Of a stretch of DNA of 64,000 nucleotides, positions 21,416 to 32,196 are shown one piece after another; the stretch's first letter is position 1, and every line of letters starts with the position of its first letter. The notes beneath the pieces are model-generated. The model was not told the DNA's origin, searched no databases, and saw nothing but the letters and a program-made list of their open reading frames with translations. The stretch lies in contig CM051461.1 of NCBI GenBank assembly GCA_028095005.1, positions 48,782,812 through 48,846,811 on the forward strand. The letters run 5' to 3'. Source of the stretch: Rhynchospora pubera (lineage: Eukaryota > Streptophyta > Magnoliopsida > Poales > Cyperaceae). A program made the position numbers and the translations under genes.

Positions 21416-23848
21416 ATGTTATCAATTAGAGATTTCTTTAATCATATCCAACTGGTGATTCAAACACATGGGTATGATACCTGGCAGGCAGGTGAAAGCA
21501 ATCTGCTATTAACAAGGTCATTAATTGGCAGACTCTCAAATACAAGCTACACAGGATTCAGATATAATGTCTCAAATGTATCTGATTACCTAGCAAGTAG
21601 AGGTGTTCAGGCTATTCCAGGCCAAAGATACACAACCACTGAATTACGAGGAAGACAGTGGATTATCAGGCCCTCACAACAACCAGAAATACAACACCCT
21701 CAAGAAGCAGTATCACAGACTAGAACTGATGGTTCTATACTGCTTAGATTCAAAAATTATGCGGCTACTCCAATTTCCCAAGGCCCTTCCGTCGGCCCTA
21801 ATGATGAGGAGCAACTATCTGATGAAGAAACAACATTAATGTTCTGGGTAGAAGATGATGAAGAACCAGAAGATGATACTGAAATCTTCTGGGAAACTTT
21901 ACAAATAATGGCACAACCTGCTGTCATACAAAATGATGGCCCCGTATGGGATACTAATTATGAAGATGAAGAGGATTGGATCAATCCTTTTGCGAAAGGT
22001 GGTGGGGTATTTGAGCCTGAAACCAAAACCTCAACCACAGCCGAAACCGAAACGCAACATACGCAACATGAAACCAATGCCTCAACTACAGCCCAAACAA
22101 ATATTGAAAGCCATGAAACAGCCCTCATGATGGAATTAGAATATCCAAAACTAAAACAATTCCTAGAAGAAATACCAATACAAGAAAAGGCTCTTTCAAG
22201 TGTCACCTCAAACTATAGACCACCTCCTGAACCAATAATGGGTCCAATAACCTACCCACCTGGAAGATTAAGGACAGACGCAGGACCATCCTCATCGCAA
22301 TTCCAAGGGATAAGGCCAAGGGGTTTACCTGGTGGAATCGGTAGACACCAAAATGAGCAATGGAATTTACCAACTGCAAGTCAAACACAAGGAGCCATGT
22401 TGGTATTACCAGAAGATATTGGCCTATACCATGATACAATATCCCGTTGGGAATCTATCACCCTAAACCTTTTAAGTGAAAAAATTTTCGATGATAATAA
22501 AGCAAAAGTGAGGTATATCGAAAATTTATTGGGTGAGATAGAAAAGAAGATATGGATTCAGTGGAGGACTGAATTTGCAACAGAATATGAGCAGTTGATC
22601 GCAATTGCTGATGATACCCAAAATGTCATATCTCAAATAAGAAGGGTATTATTATTAGAAGATCCATATCAAGGAACCACTGAGGAACAAGATCGAGCTT
22701 ATAATGATCTAGAACGATTATCGTGTGAAAATATGAAAGATCTCTTCCTCTACATGAATGATTTCAAAGTGTTGGCAGCAAAATCGGGTCGTATGTATAT
22801 TTCTCCAGAGCTTTCTGAGAAATTTTTCAGAAAAATGCCACCACTCATCGGAAAAGAATTGGAGCAAGCTTTCCAGGCAAAATTCCCAAATAATAATACG
22901 GGAGTAATGCCAAGGATACACTTTTCTTACCAATACTTGGCAGAAATGTGTAAAAAGGCTGCTTTACAAAGGAGTCTAAAGGATCTTACAATCTGCAGTA
23001 AGATTCCCATACCAGGAGACTACCGCTCCAACCGAAAGAAGTTTGGTCTCAGAAAGGCAAAAACCTACAAAGGAAAACCACATGATTCACATGTCAGGGT
23101 ATTTAAAAGAAAACACTCGGATAGGGTTCGAAAATGTAAATGTTTTATTTGTGGAGAAGAAGGTCATTTTGCCAGAGACTGCAGAAGAGGTCAGGGAAAT
23201 ATTGCAAGAGCAGCAATACTAGAGAATCTGGATTTACCAGATGATCTGGATATCATATCAGTAGACCTCAATGAACCAGATAGTGACGCCATTTGCAGTC
23301 TATCTGAGGGAGAAGCAGGCAATACAGAGCACCATGTCCGAGCATGTCTAGAAGAACTACCATATGAAGGGGCATTCATGCTCAATATCACAAATTATGG
23401 GTGGCGTTGTAAGGTGAGGCTTTCCCAAGAACAAGAAACCTGTGAGCATCAACTCACAGAAGAATTAAATTTTACCGGGTCATGTAGCTTTTGCAAAGAA
23501 AATTCAAACCATAAAGTTGGATGTAAAGGATGTGGTTTAATAGCATGTCCATTATGTTCAAATTTTTACCTTGGCAGACCTATAAAACCCAAAACTCAGC
23601 CCAGGAGGTACCAGAACAAAGAACCCTTGATAAAAGAATTATTCAAATATATCGAACACCTGGAGGCTGAAAATGAAAGGCTGAATGAAGAATTGAAAAA
23701 CCTAACCGAAGAAAAACTAATCAAAGACCTTTCTAATGATTTTGAGGAGTTAAACCTTTCTAAGGGAAAAGAAAAGGTTGAAAATGAAATCGAAGATATC
23801 CATGTTATGGTCACAGAAAAACCCTCACACCAAATAGAAGAAGAGTAA
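21416..23848 (+). pseudogene. Movement protein C-terminus plus coat protein (endogenous pararetrovirus)
   Basis: 810 codons. The first ~80 residues finish the movement domain (LLLTRSLIGRLSNTSYTGF). A Glu/Pro/Thr-rich spacer follows, then the coat protein region (about 22400-23250). The knuckle CFICGEEGHFARDC lies at about 23136-23180. A second cluster, CSFC, then CKGC, then CPLC (23483-23560), has spacing C-X2-C-X9-C-X2-C-X4-C-X2-C, close to the second Cys motif regarded as typical of badnaviruses. A Glu/Lys coiled-coil-like tail precedes a TAA at 23846-23848. The same frame stays open on the far side, which points to a nonsense change in a once continuous polyprotein. Confidence 0.85.
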
Positions 23849-26125
23849 TACAAAGCAGAAGAGATTTCCAGACCAGGTCAACGAAAAATTATCAACCGCC
23901 TATACAACCTGGTGATACTGTTTGAAATTCCCAACCTAAAGCCATTTGAGATAAGAGCAATTCTTGATACTGGTGCAACAAATTGCTCCATATGCCAAAC
24001 AGCTGTACCAGCAGAGGCTTTGGAAGATAGCCCATATCCTGTACACATAACCGGTGTAAACTCAAGGCAAATTGCCACAAAGAAGTTGAAAGGAGGACAA
24101 ATGACGATTGGTGAAAATAAATTCAGAATACCTTTTACCTACAGTTTCCCTATGGGTATGAGAGATGGAATTCAAATGTTAATTGGGTGTAACTTTATAC
24201 GCTCAATGCAAGGAGGGTTAAGAATTGAAGGGAATGTAATAACCTTTTACAAGAATGTAACGGTAGTTCAAACCAGCACTGAAACCGTTGCAAACACCAT
24301 GGCAATTGAGGAATTGGGTCTTGAAGAAATCGAATACCTTACAATCCAAGAATCTGTGTATTACCAAACTCAAATCCACAACAAAAACTTCGAAAACCGC
24401 TTTGCTACCTTATTGGGGAGACTAAAAGAACAAGGATTCATTGGTGATAACCCTCTTCAACATTGGTCAAAAAATAAAGTGGTATGCAAGTTGGATATCA
24501 TAAACCCAGATTTAACAATAGAAGATAAACCATTGAAGCATGTCACACCAACGATGCAAGAACAATTCAACCGTCATATCAAAGCTTTACTAGATATTGG
24601 AGTTATCCGACCTAGCAAGAGCAGGCATCGTACCATGGCATTCATAGTGAATTCTGGAACCACAATAGACCCAAAAACTGAAAAAGAAACGAAAGGAAAA
24701 GAAAGAATGGTCCTAAACTACAGAACTCTTAATGATAACACCCATAAGGACCAATACTCTTTACCGGGAATAAACACAATCCTAAAGAAGATTAGCAACA
24801 GCAAAATCTTCTCGAAATTCGACCTAAAAAGTGGATTTCATCAAGTTGCAATGCACCCGGATTCTATTCCATGGACAGCTTTCATAGTCCCTGGAGGCCT
24901 TTATGAATGGCTAGTAATGCCATTCGGATTGAAAAATGCTCCTGCTATTTTTCAGAGAAAAATGAATAATTGCTTCAAAGGCACGGAATCATTCATAGCT
25001 GTCTATATCGACGATATTCTGGTATTTTCCAAAAATGAGGAAGAACATGCAAGCCACCTTGAAGTCATGCTCTCAATTTGCGAAAAACACGGCCTGGTAC
25101 TATCCCCAACAAAAATGAAGATTGCTGTACCAGAAATTGAGTTCCTAGGAGCGCATATCAACAGAGGAAAAATCAAACTGCAACCTCATATTATCAAGAA
25201 AATTACAGATTTTGATATGGAAATGCTAAAAGAAAAGAAAGGATTAAGATCATGGTTAGATATCCTTAATTATGCAAGATCCTATATTCCTAACCTTGGA
25301 ACTCTCCTAGGCCCCCTTTATTCAAAAACAAGTCCTCATGGAGATAAAAGGCTTAAATCATCTGATATAAGTCTTATCAAAAGAATTCAGGAATTAGTCC
25401 AGAATTTACCAAATTTGGAATTCCCCCCAGAAGATGCTTACATTGTTTTAGAAACTGATGGATGTATGGAAGGATGGGGAGGAATTTGCAAATGGAAAAA
25501 GATGAAAGGCGATCCGAGATCAACAGAAAAGATCTGCGCCTATGCAAGTGGGAAATTCCCAACGATAAAATCAACAATTGATGCTGAAATCCATGCATGC
25601 ATGGAAACACTCTCAGCAATGAAAATCCATTATTTGGATAAATCCGAAATTACCCTACGCACAGATTGTCAAGCTATTATTAGCTTCTATAATAAAACTT
25701 CATCTAATAAACCATCAAGGGTAAGATGGATTAAATTTGTTGATTTTGTAACAGGTACTAGAGTGCATGTGAATTTTGAGCATATCGAGGGAAGATTAAA
25801 CACATTGGCCGATACACTCTCTCGCTTAACAACCTATACACTTCAGACCAAATGTCTCACAACAGAGCAGGAAAATCTCATTGGCAAGCTAGGTCCAGTT
25901 CTGGAGGAACTAGCAGACAAGCAAGTCCCGGAGAAGCAGCTCCATTCCTTACAGGAACGAATAGAGGCCCACTTCCCTGTGATAGCCTCTCCAATATTCA
26001 TGCCATGCACCATAATACAGAAATCAGAGGAGGCCCTCTCAATGAAGTCCAACTACATGGGTACATTAGAAACCAAATCAAGGAACTACAAGTGCGAAAC
26101 ACCTTGGATAACGTTAGATCATTAA
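23849..26125 (+). pseudogene. Protease-reverse transcriptase-RNase H region (endogenous pararetrovirus)
   Basis: In frame with the upstream coat region after the stop; the first ATG is at 23912. The aspartic protease motif LDTGATNCSI (about 23962-23991) comes first. The RT has FDLKSGFHQVAMHPDS and the catalytic YIDDILVF (about 25003-25026). RNase H follows, with ETDGCMEGWGG, AEIHACMETL and RTDCQAI. Catalytic residues are all visible. The frame closes at 26125, whereas a natural-looking C-terminus continues in another frame to 26277. It lacks an integrase, as expected for a pararetrovirus. Confidence 0.9.
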
Positions 26126-26277
26126 AATCCATGATAGAAAAAGAAATTTCATATACGCGTATTTACAAAAACTGTGATTGCGTAGCAGGGGACGCATATT
26201 GGATAAACAAGGAGCAAATTGAACAGATTACTCAAATGGAGAAACAACTGGAGAAAATGCTCCAAAATATGGTGTAA
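26040..26277 (+). pseudogene. Displaced C-terminal tail of the viral polyprotein
   Basis: In the frame open from 25852 to 26277, the part after about 26040 has protein-like, helix-rich composition (IRNQIKELQVRNTLDNV, then a Cys-containing segment, then QITQMEKQLEKMLQNM). It ends at the last stop before the viral promoter region. The simplest reading is a frameshift near 26030-26060. A genuine overlapping ORF is the alternative. Confidence 0.5.
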
Positions 26278-26538
26278 TAATTAGTCTGGTGGTAATCTAC
26301 GGAAAACCACTGACTTTTTCTTATTTTTATTTTTAGAACGTGGTGGACCCATGTTTGATAACCATCCGTTCAACTTTCGGTGGGAAAGATACCCACTAAT
26401 TTATCTTTTAGTGTGCTTTCTTTTATAAAGTGGGCAGAATACCCACTAAATTATGTTAGTGCGCTCCACTTTCGGTTAGTGGATGCATTATTACTAGCTG
26501 AGTGGGAGACAAAGGTTTGTGGAAATCCTTTAATCACA

Positions 26539-26711
26539 TGACGATGGGGCCCAATGAGCACCCGGTGTGATAATTGAGATTCCATCCCAAGTCTCTATAT
26601 AAGAGTTTGTTTTCAGAGTTGCGAAACAAGCTCAGAACAAGCAAGTTTCACTTCTCAATTTCTCTTCTCTCTCACCACTTCTCTCTTGTAACATATTCTA
26701 AAATAAATAAA
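26539..26711 (+). promoter_or_regulatory. Pararetroviral promoter and polyadenylation signal
   Basis: A TGACG (as-1-like) core lies at 26539-26543, the TATA box TATATAA at 26596-26602, and overlapping AATAAA signals at 26702-26711. A TATA box followed about 105 bases later by AATAAA is the expected layout of the terminally redundant transcript of Caulimoviridae. Confidence 0.75.
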
Positions 26712-26800
26712 ATTCCGCTTGTGTGCTTATATTCTTCATTCTTCTCGTATTCATAGTAATCAACTGAAGTTTGAAGAGTCCTCTGATCGATCCTCCATCC

Positions 26801-26816
26801 TGGTATCAGAGCAAGG
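26801..26816 (+). promoter_or_regulatory. Primer-binding site, tRNA-Met type
   Basis: TGGTATCAGAGCAAGG follows the initiator tRNA-Met primer-site pattern shared by caulimovirids and many LTR elements. It marks position 1 of the viral map and the right end of confidently viral sequence. Confidence 0.85.
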
Positions 26817-29800
26817 TGTGCATTCTTAATATTATTTATGGCTTTCTAAGTTCTTATATATTTTAGGGAAACAAATTAGGGGGAGATTTTACCAGATTAT
26901 TAAAAACTGTTTAAAAACTTGAATTAATAAAGGTATCACTTAAAAAATAATAATAATAATAATAATAATAACTTTTAGTGCGTAATTTTTGAAAAATTTA
27001 GTTTAGCCAAAAGAATCATCCTGCCTTAAAAGTACCAAGAGTAGGGAATACTAAGGAAAACACGATGAGGTGAGGTTAGACTAAAACCAGTAGGAAATAC
27101 CGCCCTAATACGTTAATAATCAATAGATAATAAATTATTGTGTGACCAATCTAGGCCCAAAAATCATTAAGGCCCAATAGGATGTCATGGGATGTCAAAA
27201 CAGTAGGATGCCCCATATCAGTCCCGCTCAAAGAGTACTGAAAACTTAGTACTGTATAATTGAGTACTGGTAGGATGGAGGTCCATTCAATTGGCATTTT
27301 TTTGAGCAGACAATTTGGACAATTCTTTCTTTCTAGTTTTGTTGCAAACAGCTATCGGAAGATTGTCATCAAGTAAGTCATCTCATAACAGAAGCTTAAA
27401 AAAATGTACCATTTTGTAATGTTTGTTTTACTGTTAGTTAATGCTTTTATTACTGAGACCATGGAAGGATTTCTAGTGATTCATCCTTTTATCCCTAGGT
27501 AAGAAATATACACCAAAGATCCACCTTAGCGTTAAATAGCAATTACATTCCGGTTACTCTCACATCGCATAACAAGTTATGCACATTTATATAAACATTA
27601 ATATTACCACATAATGTTAGCAATATTTTATTAAGTCTGCCTCGTAACGATTACTCGTTTAATAACATTATCTCTTCATCAAGCGCATTCCGATTTTATA
27701 ACACCCCTCTAAATAACTTGGAAAGTGGAAACTAATTATCAATAGAATTAGATAAGAAGGGCCCAAAATGAGGTCTCAGTTCCTATCCAAGTATCCAACT
27801 GTAGAGAATTCATTAGTTGTCCCACAAATAGATCTGAACTGTCGATCTACAAGTTGAATGGTCCAGTTTTGATCTGATCAAATCACTTCCATTAGCTGCC
27901 TCCTGTGCCTATTTTTCATGCTATTGTTTTCAATTATATGTGCTTTCTAACTTGAAATGGAGAATACTATCCTCTCTTTTTTTGCCTGGAGCCATTCCAT
28001 TATAGGAGTGAAACCAAAAAAACATCAGTGTTATTAACTTTTTATCTTTCTTGCTTTAAAATGATATAGACAAGGTCATTTCTAGACCTGGCCATTTTTG
28101 TGTCTACCAAGCTACCTGCTTGGCCTGTTTGGTTCAGGTCTGTTTCTATGTGGTCCTTTGAAATGTGACGTGTCGGCATTTTGTAAAATTGGTAGTTTGC
28201 AAAAGTTTTCTCTACGGCAGATAGTCTACCAAAAAAAGTTCTCGAAACTTCTCGGTAATTTTTTAATTGTTTCTCATTGCATAAAAGAAAGCTAAACATG
28301 CTTTCTTTTTGTTTCTGTTTGCTTTTGGTGTTTTATTAGGTAATTAGGTTGTTGTACTGAAGTGGAAGTGGTTAATTACAAAACAATGATTTATTTTTAA
28401 TTGTTTATCAATCGGATTAGAGAGGATAATATAAATATAACAACGAACAAGGGCTTCTTAATTTGGCGCATTGTAACTTTGTAAGCTTTCCTCCATTCAT
28501 TTATTTTCAACAATTTTCCTATCAAGTACATTTGTGTCGTTATATATATACTAAAATCCTTACAAATTTTAAATTTCAAAGAAAAATTGAAAAAATAAAA
28601 AGGACGGATTTGTTATGTGTTTTTGCAGACGACGATTAGAGTGAAACAAAATTTTATATTCGGAATATATCTTTGTTGTTCATGTCTGTCTTGTCCCGGA
28701 ATGTATAAACCCATTCCCAAATTCCTCTTTTGTGTTTTTTTTTTTCTTTTTTTTTTTTACTTATTTTCTACGTATTGGGATAAAGGCCTAGCAGTAAAAC
28801 GGCAACAAAACTGCATAAACTTAGTATATATATATCCTTATTTGAATAATGGAAGATATATTCTATAGCTTTTTCATGAGTTATGTTTATACGATCCATA
28901 GATGTTGTAATATCCTAAATTCTAACTTCATATTTAGTTATTATCACCCGATCTTTTTTCTAGTAATAGTCGTCCTTGTCATTTGTCAGTTAATTTATCC
29001 TGTTCTCTAGTCACAATTTTCTGATTGCTTCCGTTTATTATTTGTCAGATAAAATAAACAGAAATCTGTATTTCATTTTCCAAAATTTCACATCAAGTCA
29101 TCTAACATTTAATTTCCGAATCCACTTCTGCTATATAAAAATAAAATAAAATAATCCTGACATTGGGACTTGGTGTGCATAATTTTTTAAACCATTTTCC
29201 CTGAATTATTTGAAGCATTCTGTGTGGCAGGTTATATATGAGTTTACTAGTTTAGAAATAACTTGTTACTTATTTATCAGTTATCACCTGTGTATCATTC
29301 AAAAGATTAAAATGACCAACAAAAAGAAAACGGACCCAACAAAAGCACTTTTTAAAGTGCTTGGCGGCTTTTATATTAATATGACAGCTCATAAGGTTGC
29401 GCTTTAGCTATTTAAAAGTTCTTTGATTCTCTCCATATATGGTAAAATGGAGCTGTCCATTCCGTACGAAATGGCCACTTCTAGCTCTTCGGACCTCCTG
29501 CTGTTTGTTTATTTTAGCCAGAATCAAAAGTAATTGCATCGTGAATATCAGATATTTATATATCGGATTATGCTTAAAAGTATTTTATATTTCAAAATTG
29601 TTTAAGTTTATGCTTCAATGGGAATTTGAGAGGAATTCAATTAACGTTTTTAAATTTGAGCTGTATAAAATGTGATATTGGAACAACTATGCGGTTATAT
29701 ATTAAGACCAAAATAAAAATATAAGCATGTTTTATTCCTGATTATAAGAACAGCCCTGCTGACTATAATATTGATTTTTAGTTACCAAGACCATTTTATT

Positions 29801-31345
29801 ATTAAAACTAACTAAAAACCACATAACGCATGTCATCCAGCAAATATTTTTCAATCCAAGGGTCTTGTTGTAAAGTTTAAAGACGAATGACTTATTTCCG
29901 AGATTGAAGTATGAATTATGCTAATTTATAGAACTTTGTGCTTTTTTGTTACTTGTATGCTGTTGAATAATTCAACAAGTAAAGAGTTTATAGATCAAAA
30001 CTTATACATCAGTTAAGAATACACATATTAATTCACAGGAAATAAAAAAATTAACAGCAAAATTCATGCGGGGGGATAAATTTTAATGCAAAAAATTATT
30101 CATGTTGTGTGTTGCAATTTGTTATGACCTCCAGTCAACGTTTTCAATCAGTTCGCGAGTCAAGTGTGTAATTACTTGACAATTTAGTAAAGCATACAAC
30201 AATATGCCAGAAATATTATTTACCAGCTCAAAATTATGAATTTGAAAATTTATGCAGATTTGATCACGTTTTTGGGAAACATATCCCATTATTATACTAG
30301 AAAACTATATGAACTAATTCAAATTTATTAGGTAAACTAGTAAATGTGATGTCTAGTAAAAATGATTAGTGACTGACACAGTTGTTTGTCATAGAAAACG
30401 GCTAAGTCTCGCATTACTCTGGACCTCAACACAATTCATACGAGTGCATTACCCATCAAGCGATAACTTTCTCGAAATATTGTCAATTACATGCAATATA
30501 AATAAAAAGTGCACTAATTAAAGACATACATCAATTGATAAGTTAAAGATATTCTGTTGAAATACATATATGTAAACCTCATGGTGTAATGCATGTCTAA
30601 TAATCAAAGGCTTATATATTATTGGTCAAAAAATATGCTGCCAACTGATTGGCATCCCAAGGAGTCAAGGACGCATCTCCATGTTGCATCTCATAGGATG
30701 CTTTAGTTCAGGAGTTCAATATGTATTTGAAAATAACAAAAAGTCGTTTCTCAAAAAAAAAAAAAAAGTCTCCATTCCAAAAATCTTTCGTCAGCTGCGT
30801 TAGTGCGTTTATAATTTTTTTTATTGTGGTCAAGATCTCTTATTTATATTTTTTTGTATTAAAAAGGTTGAAACACCCGTATAGAAAATATATTCTAAGC
30901 ATGATTTTTTTTAAAAAAATAATAATAATTCTAGGCATGCGAGGCAAAACTTGAAGCTGCTCGCGTACGTTGCTGTATATTGTCGACAAAGATAACAACC
31001 CCTAATGTCACAATCAATAATGTGAAACAATGAAAAAAATAATTTTATAATAAAGAAATTTTTTTTTTGAGACGGTAGAAGTTACTGTAAGAGTTTAAAC
31101 AATAAATATTATACGGGAGAACTCGGTTAAAATTGAGATTCAAAACCAAAAATCAGATACTTTTCTAACCTTGGCCAGCCACACAGTGAAATGTCAGAAA
31201 CAAAACGATGTAAAAATAATACATACGAGCAAAACAAACAATCTAAGTGGGGCCCACAGACATATATAACAAGCTAGGTTACAATAATAAAAATTTACAG
31301 CATGTTCGATTGCCAAAAACTGCATCAGATAAAATAATATAAAAA
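26817..31345. other. Long AT-rich non-genic stretch
   Basis: The first few hundred bases may be viral leader; a trinucleotide run (ATA/TAA)n lies at about 26946-26972. The remainder shows no open frame with protein-like composition, no tRNA-like cloverleaf, and no transposon end that I could pair. Confidence 0.5.
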
Positions 31346-31525
31346 GGGAATTGCTTTCTTCATTTCCTCAATTGGAGAAACACTCCCATTTTTTGAATAA
31401 TGACCAAAATATCTCTGATTTATTTACATCTGCAAAAATGTGATGGAAGATATTTGAGGGTATTTTGGTCATTAATATAGATTTTTGGAGTATCTCCGGA
31501 TCAAGGAGTGGGGAAATCAATTCCC
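31346..31525. mobile_element. Hairpin MITE, 180 bp
   Basis: The left arm begins GGGAATTG and includes AATGACCAAAATATC. The right arm ends CAATTCCC and includes the complement, GTATTTTGGTCATTA. The two arms pair over most of the element. Flanks show ATAAAAA on both sides, but the exact target duplication is ambiguous, so the superfamily is left open. Confidence 0.7.
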
Positions 31526-32196
31526 TGATAAAAACTATGAAGGACGGTAACGGAATTTGTATTTCATGGATTTGTGTTGTTGTTAACTTAATTAGATTAA
31601 CAGCACTTAACAATATTGTATACTTTACGGACAAGGGACCTTTGACCAAACCCTTTTTTGTAATATAATATACTCGGTCCCAATCAGACGGAATTGATGA
31701 TTGAACTGTTTCTGTTAGTATTTTAAATGAATGGTCAAGCAAACTACCGCATTAGGCTAATTAAATACATACACACTACAAAAAATTAATGTATTGAACA
31801 TACAATGATTGGTCCACGTTTCAATATACCATTGCTTTATGCAATCCTAATCACTAATTACTTTCTGTAAGTCAAGATAAACCGTTGAATCCAGATCAAA
31901 TGGTTCCTATTCACGTCTCTCTCATAACCTTCCTTTCTTTTATTTTCATAAAGTAGACAGAAAGAGAGAGGTTGGTGGTGGGTCTGAGTGAATGAGCAAA
32001 TTTCATGGAATATTGTTAGCTCTTACCTGATTTTTAACGGTACACTTGCTAGTCAAATCTGGATTAATTAGCATTAACTTCGCATGTCATTTCATACGTA
32101 ACTCGTGCAATTATATAACCAGTTGATTGACATGACTTAACGTCTCAACAACAGGTTGCAAAACTAAAAATATTGCAAGAGAGTTCCAAAAGTATA
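31526..32196. other. Non-genic stretch between MITE and Helitron
   Basis: AT-rich; no feature recognised. Confidence 0.5.

Larger units (their letters stand above)
20416..26816 (+). mobile_element. Endogenous pararetrovirus (Caulimoviridae, badnavirus-related)
   Basis: The order is ORF1-like protein, movement protein, coat protein with two Cys-rich motifs, aspartic protease, reverse transcriptase and RNase H. A pararetroviral promoter, polyadenylation signal and tRNA-Met primer site follow. This is close to one genome length, linearised in the primer-site/leader region. There is no integrase and no LTR. The reading frame is broken in the movement protein (about 21395-21405), by a stop at 23846-23848, and probably near 26030-26060, so this copy is a fossil as read. 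The genus is inferred from the second Cys cluster and the ORF layout. Confidence 0.9.

Noticed and set aside
20183..27205. GACATCC motifs at 20183-20220 and GGATGTC motifs at 27180-27205 as an inverted repeat or target duplication around the viral insert
   Set aside because: The motifs are short, unevenly spaced and do not align beyond 7-9 bases; no duplication can be defined.
31368..31742. 124-codon minus-strand frame
   Set aside because: Most of it overlaps the hairpin MITE; a by-product of the inverted repeat.
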